Origin: Rhizobium sp. Root708
Lineage (GTDB): Bacteria > Pseudomonadota > Alphaproteobacteria > Rhizobiales > Rhizobiaceae
Assembly: GCF_001429725.1 (NCBI RefSeq)
Contig: NZ_LMHV01000002.1
Span: 124,001 to 188,000, forward strand
DNA length: 64,000 nucleotides
Reading direction: 5' to 3'
This document shows, piece after piece, positions 51,868 to 59,878 of this stretch. The position numbers and the translations under genes were made by a program. The notes under the pieces are model-generated. The model ran no database searches, was not told the origin of the DNA, and worked only from the letters and a program-made list of their open reading frames with translations. The stretch's first letter is position 1, and the number at the start of each line of letters is the position of its first letter.

Positions 51868-52350
51868 CTAGCGGAGCGGCACTTCCAAACCGGCCTTGAT
51901 GCGTTCCATGGCAACAAATGTCCGGAAGCGCTTTACGTTGTTGTTGCCGAAGAACAGGCGTTTCGTCAGCGCCTCGTAGGCGGCCATGTTCGCCACGACG
52001 ATCACAAGCAGGAAGTCGACCTCACCCGTCACATAATAGCACTGCTGGATCTCGGGCGTGGCGGCAAATTCGCGCTTGGCGTCCTCGATCTGCTCAGCTG
52101 TCTCGCTGATGATCTCGACTTCCACGAAAATGGTGATGGGATGGCCCAAGGCTGCGGGATCGACGACCGCGACGTTGGCCTGGATCACGCCGGCTTCGGT
52201 CATCTTCTTGATCCGTCGCTGGACGGCTGGCGCAGAGAGGTTGACTGCATCGCCGATCGTTCGTTGCGGCGTGAGATTGTCCTTCTGGAGGATCGCCAGA
52301 ATTTTTCGATCGAAATCGTCTAGGGCGATCCGCGCCGGGCTTCTGTCCAT
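51868..52350 (-). CDS. Lrp/AsnC family transcriptional regulator
   Basis: A 160-residue regulator with an N-terminal helix-turn-helix (LDDFDRKILAILQKDNLTPQ, then NLSAPAVQRRIKKMTEAGVI) and a C-terminal RAM domain that binds amino acids (TIFVEVEI, then PEIQQCYYVTGEVDFLLVIV). GGGAGAG precedes the ATG at 52350. It is divergent from the diaminopropionate ammonia-lyase operon, and TTGCAA boxes lie between the two, so it is the probable local regulator responding to the amino acid degraded by that operon. Confidence 0.9.
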   Translation of the reverse strand: MDRSPARIALDDFDRKILAILQKDNLTPQRTIGDAVNLSAPAVQRRIKKMTEAGVIQANVAVVDPAALGHPITIFVEVEIISETAEQIEDAKREFAATPEIQQCYYVTGEVDFLLVIVVANMAAYEALTKRLFFGNNNVKRFRTFVAMERIKAGLEVPLR

Positions 52351-52375
52351 TGCACTCTCCCGTGACGAAACAAAC

Positions 52376-52426
52376 TTGCAAATCTGCTTGCAATAATCAG
52401 CGCAAATTTCGCCTCGATTGCAATAA
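52376..52426. promoter_or_regulatory. TTGCAA boxes in the Lrp/dpaL divergent promoter
   Basis: TTGCAAAT at 52376-52383 and two identical TTGCAATAA boxes at 52388-52396 and 52418-52426 are arranged on one face, the last two exactly 30 bases apart. A near-palindrome GCGCAAATTTCGC lies between them. Repeated short sites with helical phasing are what Lrp/AsnC octamers bind. The whole set occupies the 100-base gap between the regulator and the operon. Confidence 0.5.
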
Positions 52427-52453
52427 GTTTTCGCCAACTCAGCGAGGTTCCCC

Positions 52454-53662
52454 ATGTTCCTGACCAATGCAAACTCTCTCTATCGATCCCCTCTCGATCC
52501 GCGTGACGCGGCGACGTTGGGCCTATCGGCCGCAGCCGAGGTCCAGCGTTTCTTGACGTTCAGAGAGAACAATGCCGCGACGCCGTTGGTTGCGCTGCCA
52601 AGTCTTGCTCATGAAATCGGTGTGGCGAGCATTCATGTGAAGGACGAGAGCCATAGGCTCGGGCTCGGCAGCTTCAAGGCACTGGGCGGCTCCTATGCGG
52701 TCATCCGGCTCGTTCTCGATCACGCGACAGAGAAGCTTGGCCGACAGGTCGATGTTGCCGAGCTTGCAACGCCCGAAGTCACAGACGTGGCAGCGTCGAT
52801 GACGTTCGCCTGTGCAACGGATGGCAACCATGGGCGATCTGTCGCCCAGGGCGCCCAACTGGTCGGCGCCCGGGCCGTGGTCTTCGTCCACGCGGGCGTG
52901 AGCGATGAGCGGGTGGCCGCCATCGCGCGGTTCGGTGCAGAGATGGTCCGCGTCGAAGGCACATACGACGAGTCGGTCAAAGAGGCAGCCAGGGTGGCCC
53001 AAAAACATGGCTGGACGATCGTTTCCGATACATCCTGGCCCGGATATGAGCGCATACCGGGGTTGGTGATGCAGGGCTATACTGCGATCGTGCGTGAGGC
53101 ACTTCGCGCCTTGCCCGAACCTCCGACCCATGTTTTCGTTCAGGCCGGTGTCGGCGGCATCGCGGCGGCTGTCGCCGGCCACCTTGCCGTCGCTTTGGGC
53201 GACGAACGCCCCATTTTCACCGTGGTTGATCCGGCGCGAGCGGCCTGCATTTTTGAATCGGCCAAGGCGGGGCACCCGGTTTCGGTTCCGCACGGCGAAC
53301 CGACGATCATGGCCATGCTGGAATGCTACGAACCGTCGCTCGTTGCCTGGCGCATCCTTTCCCGCACGGCCGATGCGTTCATGACGCTCGAAGAGGAGGA
53401 CGCGATCGCTGTCATGAGGCGCCTGGCTCGACCACTTTCCGGCGACCCAGCGATCGTGGCGGGTGAAAGCGGCGGCGTGGGTCTTGCCGGTTTGATAAAG
53501 GCCGCATCCGATCCGGATATCCGGACTGCGCTCGGCCTCGGCCCACAGTCGCGCGTATTGACGATAAACACGGAGGGCGCGACAGATCCGGAGAAATACG
53601 CTGAGATCGTCGGAATGGCCGCCGCTGAGGTCATCGGCGTCAATTTGGAGAATGCACGGTGA
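52454..53662 (+). CDS. dpaL: Diaminopropionate ammonia-lyase
   Basis: A 402-residue PLP enzyme of fold type II that resembles E. coli YgeX. It eliminates both amino groups of 2,3-diaminopropionate, giving pyruvate and ammonia. The Schiff-base Lys is in LGSFKALGGSYA (about residue 75), the Asn-containing ATDGNHGRSVA segment binds PLP and substrate, and the glycine loop VGGIAAAV binds the phosphate. The start has GAGG six bases upstream. It begins a four-gene operon joined by start-stop overlaps, divergent from an Lrp-type regulator. Confidence 0.87.
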   Translation: MFLTNANSLYRSPLDPRDAATLGLSAAAEVQRFLTFRENNAATPLVALPSLAHEIGVASIHVKDESHRLGLGSFKALGGSYAVIRLVLDHATEKLGRQVDVAELATPEVTDVAASMTFACATDGNHGRSVAQGAQLVGARAVVFVHAGVSDERVAAIARFGAEMVRVEGTYDESVKEAARVAQKHGWTIVSDTSWPGYERIPGLVMQGYTAIVREALRALPEPPTHVFVQAGVGGIAAAVAGHLAVALGDERPIFTVVDPARAACIFESAKAGHPVSVPHGEPTIMAMLECYEPSLVAWRILSRTADAFMTLEEEDAIAVMRRLARPLSGDPAIVAGESGGVGLAGLIKAASDPDIRTALGLGPQSRVLTINTEGATDPEKYAEIVGMAAAEVIGVNLENAR

Positions 53663-54912
53663 GCAGTGACAACTCTATTCGTTCAGAGCGCCTGCTTCGA
53701 CGCCTGCGTGAACTCGGCGATATCGGGCGCCTGGCGGACGGTCGACTTGTCAGGCTCGCCGCTTCCGACACCGAGAAGCTTGGACGTGATCGCGTAGTTT
53801 CCTGGATGCGGGATGCCGGCCTCGAGGTGGCGATAGACCGCATCGGAAACATTTTCGGCATCTGGAAGCCGCTCGGCGATGAGATGGTGGACGACGCGCC
53901 CATCATGATTGGCTCCCATATTGATACGGTCATCAACGCCGGGATCTACGATGGTTGTTATGGCGTTCTCGCCGGCCTCGAAGTTATCGAGACGCTGAAT
54001 GAGGATGGTTTCGTGCCGGCCCGCCCGATGGTCGTTGCAGCCTTCACCAATGAGGAAGGTGTGCGATACGCTCCCGACATGATGGGATCCCTCGTCTACG
54101 TGGGCGGCCTCGATGTTGCCGAGGCCTTGGCAACCGTTGGCACCGACGAGACGGTTCTCGGTGATGAACTCTCAAGAATAGGCTACGCTGGTCCGCGAGA
54201 GCCGGGCTTCCTGCGTCCAAGCGCCTACGTCGAACTCCATATCGAGCAGGGGCCGGTTCTCGAGCGCGAGGGCATTTTGATCGGCGCGGTGGAGAATCTG
54301 CAAGGCATCTCGTGGCAGCGGGTCACGATCGAAGGCGACGCGAACCATGCCGGAACTACGCCGATCTCGATGCGACGCGATGCCGGATTGGCTGCCGCAC
54401 GGGTGATCACCTTCCTCCGCGACCGGGCAAAGAACTCCAACAGTCCGATGGTTGCGACGGTCGGATGCATCGCCTTCGAACCGAACGCCATCAACGTCGT
54501 TCCGTCGAAGGCGACGTTCACGGTGGATTTGCGTGATCCTGATGAAGACCGTCTTCAGACGGAAGAGGCCGCTCTCGCGGCCTTTCTGGTCGAGATCGCT
54601 TCCGACGAGCAGGTCTCCGTCACCACGGAGCGGCTCGCCCGCTTTCAGCCGGTGGCATTCGACAAGGGCATCGTAACCCTTGTCGAACAAGCTGCAGCGG
54701 CTCGCGACCTCGCCTCGCGACGCATGACTTCGGGCGCCGGCCACGACGCGCAGATGATCGTAAGGATCGCGCCTTCGGCGATGATCTTCGTTCCGAGTAT
54801 TGCCGGCATCAGCCACAATCCCAGGGAGTTCACGCCCGACGCCGACGCTGTTGCCGGGGCGAATGTCCTGCTTGATGTCGTGCGAAAACTTGCCTCGGAG
54901 GGAGCCCGATGA
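53659..54912 (+). CDS. M20 family Zn-dependent amidase (N-carbamoyl-L-amino acid hydrolase type)
   Basis: A 417-residue metallohydrolase of the allantoate amidohydrolase / carbamoylase group. Metal-binding motifs are IGSHIDTV (His, Asp), NEEGVR (Glu-Glu), LHIEQGPVLE (His, Glu) and GHDAQ (His). Such enzymes hydrolyse N-carbamoyl amino acids or ureido compounds. The start is a GTG overlapping the stop of dpaL (GTGA), and its own stop overlaps the next start (ATGA), so translation is coupled along the operon. The substrate could be a carbamoylated or other N-blocked form of diaminopropionate; this is inference. Confidence 0.85.
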   Translation: MSSDNSIRSERLLRRLRELGDIGRLADGRLVRLAASDTEKLGRDRVVSWMRDAGLEVAIDRIGNIFGIWKPLGDEMVDDAPIMIGSHIDTVINAGIYDGCYGVLAGLEVIETLNEDGFVPARPMVVAAFTNEEGVRYAPDMMGSLVYVGGLDVAEALATVGTDETVLGDELSRIGYAGPREPGFLRPSAYVELHIEQGPVLEREGILIGAVENLQGISWQRVTIEGDANHAGTTPISMRRDAGLAAARVITFLRDRAKNSNSPMVATVGCIAFEPNAINVVPSKATFTVDLRDPDEDRLQTEEAALAAFLVEIASDEQVSVTTERLARFQPVAFDKGIVTLVEQAAAARDLASRRMTSGAGHDAQMIVRIAPSAMIFVPSIAGISHNPREFTPDADAVAGANVLLDVVRKLASEGAR

Positions 54913-56066
54913 CCGACCTTGAAAAGCTGCAGGTGGAGATGACCGAATGGCGACGACATCTGCACGCCAACCCGGAATTCGGCTTCGAAGAAAGGGCGAC
55001 ATCTGCATTCGTCGCAGCCAAGCTACGGGAATTTGGCCTCGATGATATCGCTGAAGGGATCGGCGGGACCGGCGTCGTCGGTACGCTTCGACGCGGCAGT
55101 GGGAACCGCGCGATCGCCTTGCGGGCAGACATGGACGCGCTTCGTATCAACGAACAAGGCGAGAAGGATTACAAATCACGTAACGCCGGCGTCATGCACG
55201 CCTGCGGTCACGATGGTCACACCGCCATGTTGCTCGGCGCCGCAAAAATGCTTGCGGCCGACAGCGGCTTTGATGGTACCGTCCGCTTCATATTCCAGCC
55301 TGCCGAGGAGTGGGGAAAAGGCGCGTTGTCGATGATGGCCGATGGCCTTTGCGAAAGATATCCGTTCGACGAGATCTACGGCATCCACAATATGCCAGGC
55401 CTGCCTGTCGGACATTTCGAGACACGGCCGGAAGCGATCATGTCCGCCGAGGACAATTTTGAGATCGTTCTTCGCGGCGTCGGTGGCCATGCGGCTCAAC
55501 CGCATTGGGGCAACGAGGTTCTTGTTGCCGCCTGTGCGCTGGTGACCAACCTCCAGACAATCGTGTCGCGCCGCGTCGCGCCCGCCGACATCGCAGTCGT
55601 CTCAGTGACGGAACTGATCACCGACGGCACCAGGAATGCTTTGCCCGGAACGGCGCGCATCCTCGGAGATGCGCGCAGCTTCCGCAGCGAGATCAGCGAG
55701 ACCATCGAAAAGCAGATGCGGATCATCACTGAGGGAACTGCGCTTGCCTACAACGTCGAAGCATCTGTCCACTACACGCGCGAATTCGTTCCGCTTCTCA
55801 ACGACCCTACTCTCACGGATCAGGCGCTGGAGGTCGCAAGCGACCTTTACGGCTCTTCGAATGTGAACGTCGCGTCGAAGCCGATGACCGGATCGGAGGA
55901 CTTTGCCCAGTTTCTCACGAAGGTTCCGGGTTGCTTCGTCTTCCTCGGCAACGGCAAGGATTCCGCCCCCCTTCACAATCCCAATTACGACTTCAACGAC
56001 GAAGGCCTGCTACATGGAGCGAACTTCCATGCAGCAATTGCCCGAAAGCGCCTGCCCGTTGCATGA
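54909..56066 (+). CDS. M20D amidohydrolase (aminoacylase/hippurate hydrolase family)
   Basis: A 385-residue metallopeptidase-like hydrolase with MHACGHDGHT (metal-binding Cys/His pair, about residues 97-106), FQPAEEWGKGA (catalytic Glu), and a His in the MSAEDNFEI/GGHAAQPHWG region of the dimerisation domain. It removes acyl groups from N-acyl amino acids. It is translationally coupled to the preceding gene and shares the operon with the ammonia-lyase, similar in content to the E. coli ygeX-ygeY region, where an M20 enzyme also follows YgeX. Confidence 0.88.
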   Translation: MTDLEKLQVEMTEWRRHLHANPEFGFEERATSAFVAAKLREFGLDDIAEGIGGTGVVGTLRRGSGNRAIALRADMDALRINEQGEKDYKSRNAGVMHACGHDGHTAMLLGAAKMLAADSGFDGTVRFIFQPAEEWGKGALSMMADGLCERYPFDEIYGIHNMPGLPVGHFETRPEAIMSAEDNFEIVLRGVGGHAAQPHWGNEVLVAACALVTNLQTIVSRRVAPADIAVVSVTELITDGTRNALPGTARILGDARSFRSEISETIEKQMRIITEGTALAYNVEASVHYTREFVPLLNDPTLTDQALEVASDLYGSSNVNVASKPMTGSEDFAQFLTKVPGCFVFLGNGKDSAPLHNPNYDFNDEGLLHGANFHAAIARKRLPVA

Positions 56067-56105
56067 ACCTGCCCAAGCCAATACGCCAAGAACAAGGAAC
56101 ACCAG

Positions 56106-56901
56106 ATGGCCCCATTCGCTGACCACGCCTTCGATTTCACGTTCGAGTGGACCCAACCGGCCCAAGCTCGATACAGAGGAGGCATGGCAGGCAAAGGTCG
56201 ATCTCGCAGCCTGCTTCCGGATGGCGGCGCGATACGGAATGGAAGAAGGCATCTGCAACCACTTCTCGGCTGTCGTTCCCGGCTATGATGATCTCTTCAT
56301 CGTCAACCCCTACGGCTATGCCTTCAGCGAGTTGACCGCGTCGATGCTGCTTGTCTGCGATTTCCATGGCAACGTTATCTCCGGGGAAGGCAAGCCTGAG
56401 GCAACGGCCTTTTACATTCACGGCCGCATTCACAAGCGCCTTCCACGCGCCAAGGCCGCCTTCCACACCCACATGCCCTTTGCCACGGCGCTCTCGATGA
56501 CGGAGGGATCACCCCTGATCTTTGCCGGCCAGACGGCGCTGAAGTTCTACGGTCGCACCGCCGTTGACGAGAACTACAATGGGCTTGCTCTCGACGAACG
56601 CGAGGGGGACCGCATCGCCGCCGCTATCGGCGACGCGGACATCGTGTTCATGAAGCACCACGGTGTCATGGTCTGCGCTCCGAACATCGCCGAGGCCTGG
56701 GACGATCTCTACTATCTGGAGCGGGCCTGCGAGGTGCAGACATTGGCTCGCTCGACAGGACGCGAAGTCCTTCCCGTCGCACGTGACATTGCAGAGGCGG
56801 CGTACCGCCAGATGCGGGACGGCGACCCGGAATCAGCCCGCCTGCATCTGCAATCGATCAAGAGAACACTCGATCGGCTCGAGCCCGAATACCGCAGCTG
56901 A
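56106..56901 (+). pseudogene. Class II aldolase/adducin family protein, frameshifted near the 5' end
   Basis: From about 56165 onward the frame encodes a class II aldolase-type protein: KLDTEEAWQAKVDLAACFRM, NHFSAVVPG, the zinc-binding pair in AFHTHMPFA, and the late His in FMKHHGVM. The natural start appears to be ATG 56106 (AAGGA upstream), which gives MAPFADHAFDFTFEWTQPAQ in another frame. The two frames join only if one base is skipped between about 56150 and 56168, where runs of C occur. The aldolase frame itself is open back to 55903 but reads as Ser/Arg/Pro-rich text, as expected off frame. Either a true frameshift or a sequence error. Confidence 0.7.
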
Positions 56902-56971
56902 TCACCGTCATCCCGTGTGAAGGTGTCGCCACCAAGCGATCACGACAGCGCAACAGGACCGGAAGGCGCTC

Positions 56972-58882
56972 CTATCGGGTTGCGCACGCGCGGCGGTTCG
57001 CATCTGCCTGTTCTGAAGGCTCAGTTGGCAGCGTAAAGACCTTGGCGCAATCACGGCCAGCATCCTTGGCCTCATAGAGAGCGATATCCGCTTCGCGGAG
57101 AAATTGGCACACCTCGCCGGTCGAGGAGTCTCCTTGGTAGGAAGCAATACCGATGCTGACGGTTACTGTTCCATGTTCGCTTTGCGCGTGTTTGATGCCC
57201 ATGTCCGCCAACGCGGAGCGGATGGTCTCAGCAAAGTCGAGCGCAGCCGAAATCGCGGTATTCGGCAGCAGTAAGACGAACTCCTCCCCGCCGAAACGCG
57301 CCATCACTTGATCCGGTCGTTCACGGGCCCGGATCAGGCAATGGGCGACCTGCTTGAGGCAGTCGTCTCCCATGAGGTGGCCGTAATGGTCGTTAAATGC
57401 CTTGAAGCGATCGACATCGATCATCACGATCGAAAGCGGTTTCGTCGGACTCGCCTTGGTGAATTCCGACGTGAGCGCCTCGTCGAACGCCCGGCGATTG
57501 GCAAGACCCGTAAGAGCGTCTGTCTCAGCAAGAAGCCTTAGCCTCTCTGCAAGCGACCTCAGCGCGAGTTCGGATTCCTTGAGCGCCGTCGTATCCGTAA
57601 CCACGGCAAGTGCGAAGCCGCTGCCCGTCACACGGGTCCGGATTTGCAGCCACCGGCCGGCATCGGTCTGGATTTCCTGGTCGTTATTGGTGAAGAGCGC
57701 CCGCGATACGTCCTCGACCCAGGGCGCCTTCTCCTCGGGAACGTTGATCTGCTCGCCGGCGGCGATCACACCCTCCAGGATAGTGCGAATATGAGCGCCG
57801 GGAACGCGCAGATCAGCAGTCGCAGGAAAGAACTCGCGATACCGGTCATTGCAGAAGAGCAGAACGCCCTTCTCGCTGAACAATGCCAGTCCATCCGACA
57901 TGTCGCGCATGACCTGCTTCAGCAGGTCGCGGCTCTCCACAACCTCACTTTCCAATTTCTTTCGCGCCGTTATGTCCCGCGTGATGCCGGCGAGCCCTAT
58001 CACATCACCGTCCTCGTCATGCACGGCGACCTTGGATGTCGAGAACCAGATTTCGCCGCCCGCTGTCATCAGGCACTCTTATTGGTCAAGCAACGGGCTG
58101 CCACTTGCCATGATGCGGCGCTCTTCCTCGAAGAGTTCTGCGGCTCGATGGTTTTGCGTGAGGTCAAAGTCCGAAAGACCGATCATCCCGGCCGGGCTAT
58201 CGAATTTATTGAAGCGCGCTACGGCCTCATTCGCGAAGCGGAATCTGCTTTTCCGATCTTTCACATAGTAGAAATCAGGTGACTGGGCCAACGCGGCCCG
58301 CAGAAGATCGCGCTCTGTCCTGATGCGGCGAACTTTCAAAATGATGAAGCCGGACACCAGGATGCAGAAGAAGTTCAGCCCGACCGCGGCGACCGCCACA
58401 GCGCCCCCAAGATGATGTAACGGCGAAATGGAACTGCTGCCGATGAGATAGGCCGCGGCGCTCTGGGCGAGCGCCACGACAGCAACATGTCCGAAGAGAA
58501 TTTTCGATCCGGCGACTTTGCGGGCCAGCAGCGACAGAAGCGCCGCTATGACAATGCCGGCAACGCCGATCGTCACGCCGGCGCCGGACATCCAGAGCCG
58601 AAACGCTACAGCCATGACGCTGGTGAAGACAGCCGCGACGGCGCCGCCGAAGAGCGCGGCAGAGACGACCAATCCGGCGCGAAGGTCGAAATACACGCCG
58701 GGCTCGATTTCGGCCGACATCGCCATCGATATGACGGCACCGATCCCCATCGTCATGCCGAAGTAGGCTTCCCGTGACAACCCGAAGCGCGGGCGGATGG
58801 AGGGGGTAAGATGCGCCCACCCGGTTATCACCAGCGCAACCATCGCAAGGTTGCCCAGAAGTATTTGCCAGATGTGTGCCAT
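56972..58882 (-). pseudogene. Membrane PAS-PAS-GGDEF protein split by an ochre stop
   Basis: Two open frames in the same register belong to one gene. The first part (58882-58079) has about six membrane spans of the LytS/YhcK-like type (58300-58880) and the beginning of a PAS domain ending PLLDQ; it stops at TAA 58081-58079. The second part continues ECLMTAGGEIWFSTSKVAV (rest of the first PAS), a second PAS, and a GGDEF domain with intact RFGGEEF active site (about 57290). A GAA-to-TAA change (Glu in PLLDQEE-type context) accounts for the stop. An internal ATG at 58069 could still make a soluble diguanylate cyclase. The start MAHIWQILLG at 58882 has a weak ribosome site. Confidence 0.75.
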
Positions 58883-59095
58883 ACCCGATGCCGTCAGACT
58901 AGAATGCGGCACTCTAGCTGTCTCTGGTAAGAGTTTGATTAAGCACAAGCAGATCGAAAGCTTGGTGGCGGGACCGCACACACGCTGAGCGCCGCTATCG
59001 GCAGCTGTCGGGATCACGAACGGTATTGTCACGTTATCGAGGGTGAAGGAACGTCTGCAGAGTGGGCTCGTTTGGTCATTGAAAGGAGCCAACAA

Positions 59096-59305
59096 ATGCC
59101 AGCAGACGATACCGGGAAATATACGGTCAGTTCATTGAGTTACCGCTATTGCTTAGACGTCGGTGAAGCAGAACGACTAATCGCACGATTTGGCTCGGGC
59201 CAGCGCGAGCTTGATAGGCTTCTGGGAGCTCGCGCAAGAAGTCCCCGCCATCGCAGAAGAGAAATGTCGACCCCGGATGACGTCGCGGCATTTGGTCTGC
59301 GCTAA
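59096..59305 (+). CDS. Small hypothetical protein (69 aa)
   Basis: A 69-residue protein. AAGGAG lies seven bases before the ATG at 59096, which decides the start against an earlier ATG. A helical region (YRYCLDVGEAERLIARFGSG) looks like a small helix-turn-helix-like or DUF3606-like module, followed by a basic tail (GARARSPRHRRREMS). The final codons and stop lie inside a 25-bp tandem duplication. Function unknown. Confidence 0.6.
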   Translation: MPADDTGKYTVSSLSYRYCLDVGEAERLIARFGSGQRELDRLLGARARSPRHRRREMSTPDDVAAFGLR

Positions 59306-59342
59306 CGTCAGGGTTGCTGGTCTGCGCTAACGTCAGGGTTGC
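59294..59342. repeat. 25-bp tandem direct duplication at a gene end
   Basis: The unit at 59294-59318 is repeated immediately at 59319-59342 with 24 of 24 bases the same (the 25th is T in the first copy and C after the second). The unit begins with the last three codons and TAA stop of the small gene at 59096, so the second copy is a duplicate of the gene end. It looks like a recent slippage or unequal-recombination event. Confidence 0.85.
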
Positions 59343-59365
59343 CCGCCCGCTCATCAGCGAGGCGC

Positions 59366-59653
59366 TCAGCTAGCTTTCTTTATTCGCGCCACATCATCAG
59401 GCAGCACGTGCATACCCGCCTCGTGGGCGGCCTCGACAAATGCGGCCCTTGCGGTCTCGGCGTCGGTATAAAATTCCAGCGCCTCGACGGATCGCATCAG
59501 GGCGCTGTGGAATTTGGAGCCGCCGCGGTGGTGCCACTTGCTGCTCAGAAGCATGGCGGCCAGCTGGCTCACGGTCTCTGCCTTTCGATAGCGTCCGGTT
59601 CCGTCAATTTCGACCTGAAGAGGCTTGATGAAAACAGGCAGATCGGCGTCCAT
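59366..59653 (-). CDS. DUF982 domain protein
   Basis: A 95-residue protein of the DUF982 type, small proteins found mainly in Rhizobiales. The pattern is a short beta start (PVFIKPLQVEIDG), a helix beginning at the TVSQLAAMLLSSKW segment, then SALMRSVEALEFYTDAETAR and FVEAAHEAGMHVLPD. AGGGA precedes the ATG at 59653; two earlier in-frame ATGs have no such site. Function is unknown. It is convergent with the small gene at 59096. Confidence 0.75.
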   Translation of the reverse strand: MDADLPVFIKPLQVEIDGTGRYRKAETVSQLAAMLLSSKWHHRGGSKFHSALMRSVEALEFYTDAETARAAFVEAAHEAGMHVLPDDVARIKKAS

Positions 59654-59824
59654 GGCGATATCCCTTGACATATTGCGAATCACTAAAATGCGAAATGATT
59701 CGTTTGTCTAGGTGCGCAGAATATATTCTGTGCTGGGGAACAAAGTTCGAGTTTGCGATTCGCGGCTTTGGAGCTTGAGCCACGAGCGCAGGCGGCGCCG
59801 GTCTCTCCCACGGCAGGCGTTTCA

Positions 59825-59857
59825 GTGATCATGCCGCTGCGATAGCGGCATGATCAC
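59825..59857. terminator. Strong hairpin after the Prc-type protease gene
   Basis: GTGATCATGCCGCT (59825-59838) and AGCGGCATGATCAC (59844-59857) form a perfect 14-bp stem with a 5-base loop, 22 bases beyond the stop of the minus-strand protease gene. No T run follows, so it may be Rho-dependent or stabilise the mRNA end. Confidence 0.65.
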
Positions 59858-59878
59858 CAACTTAGCTCGTTAGTCCTG

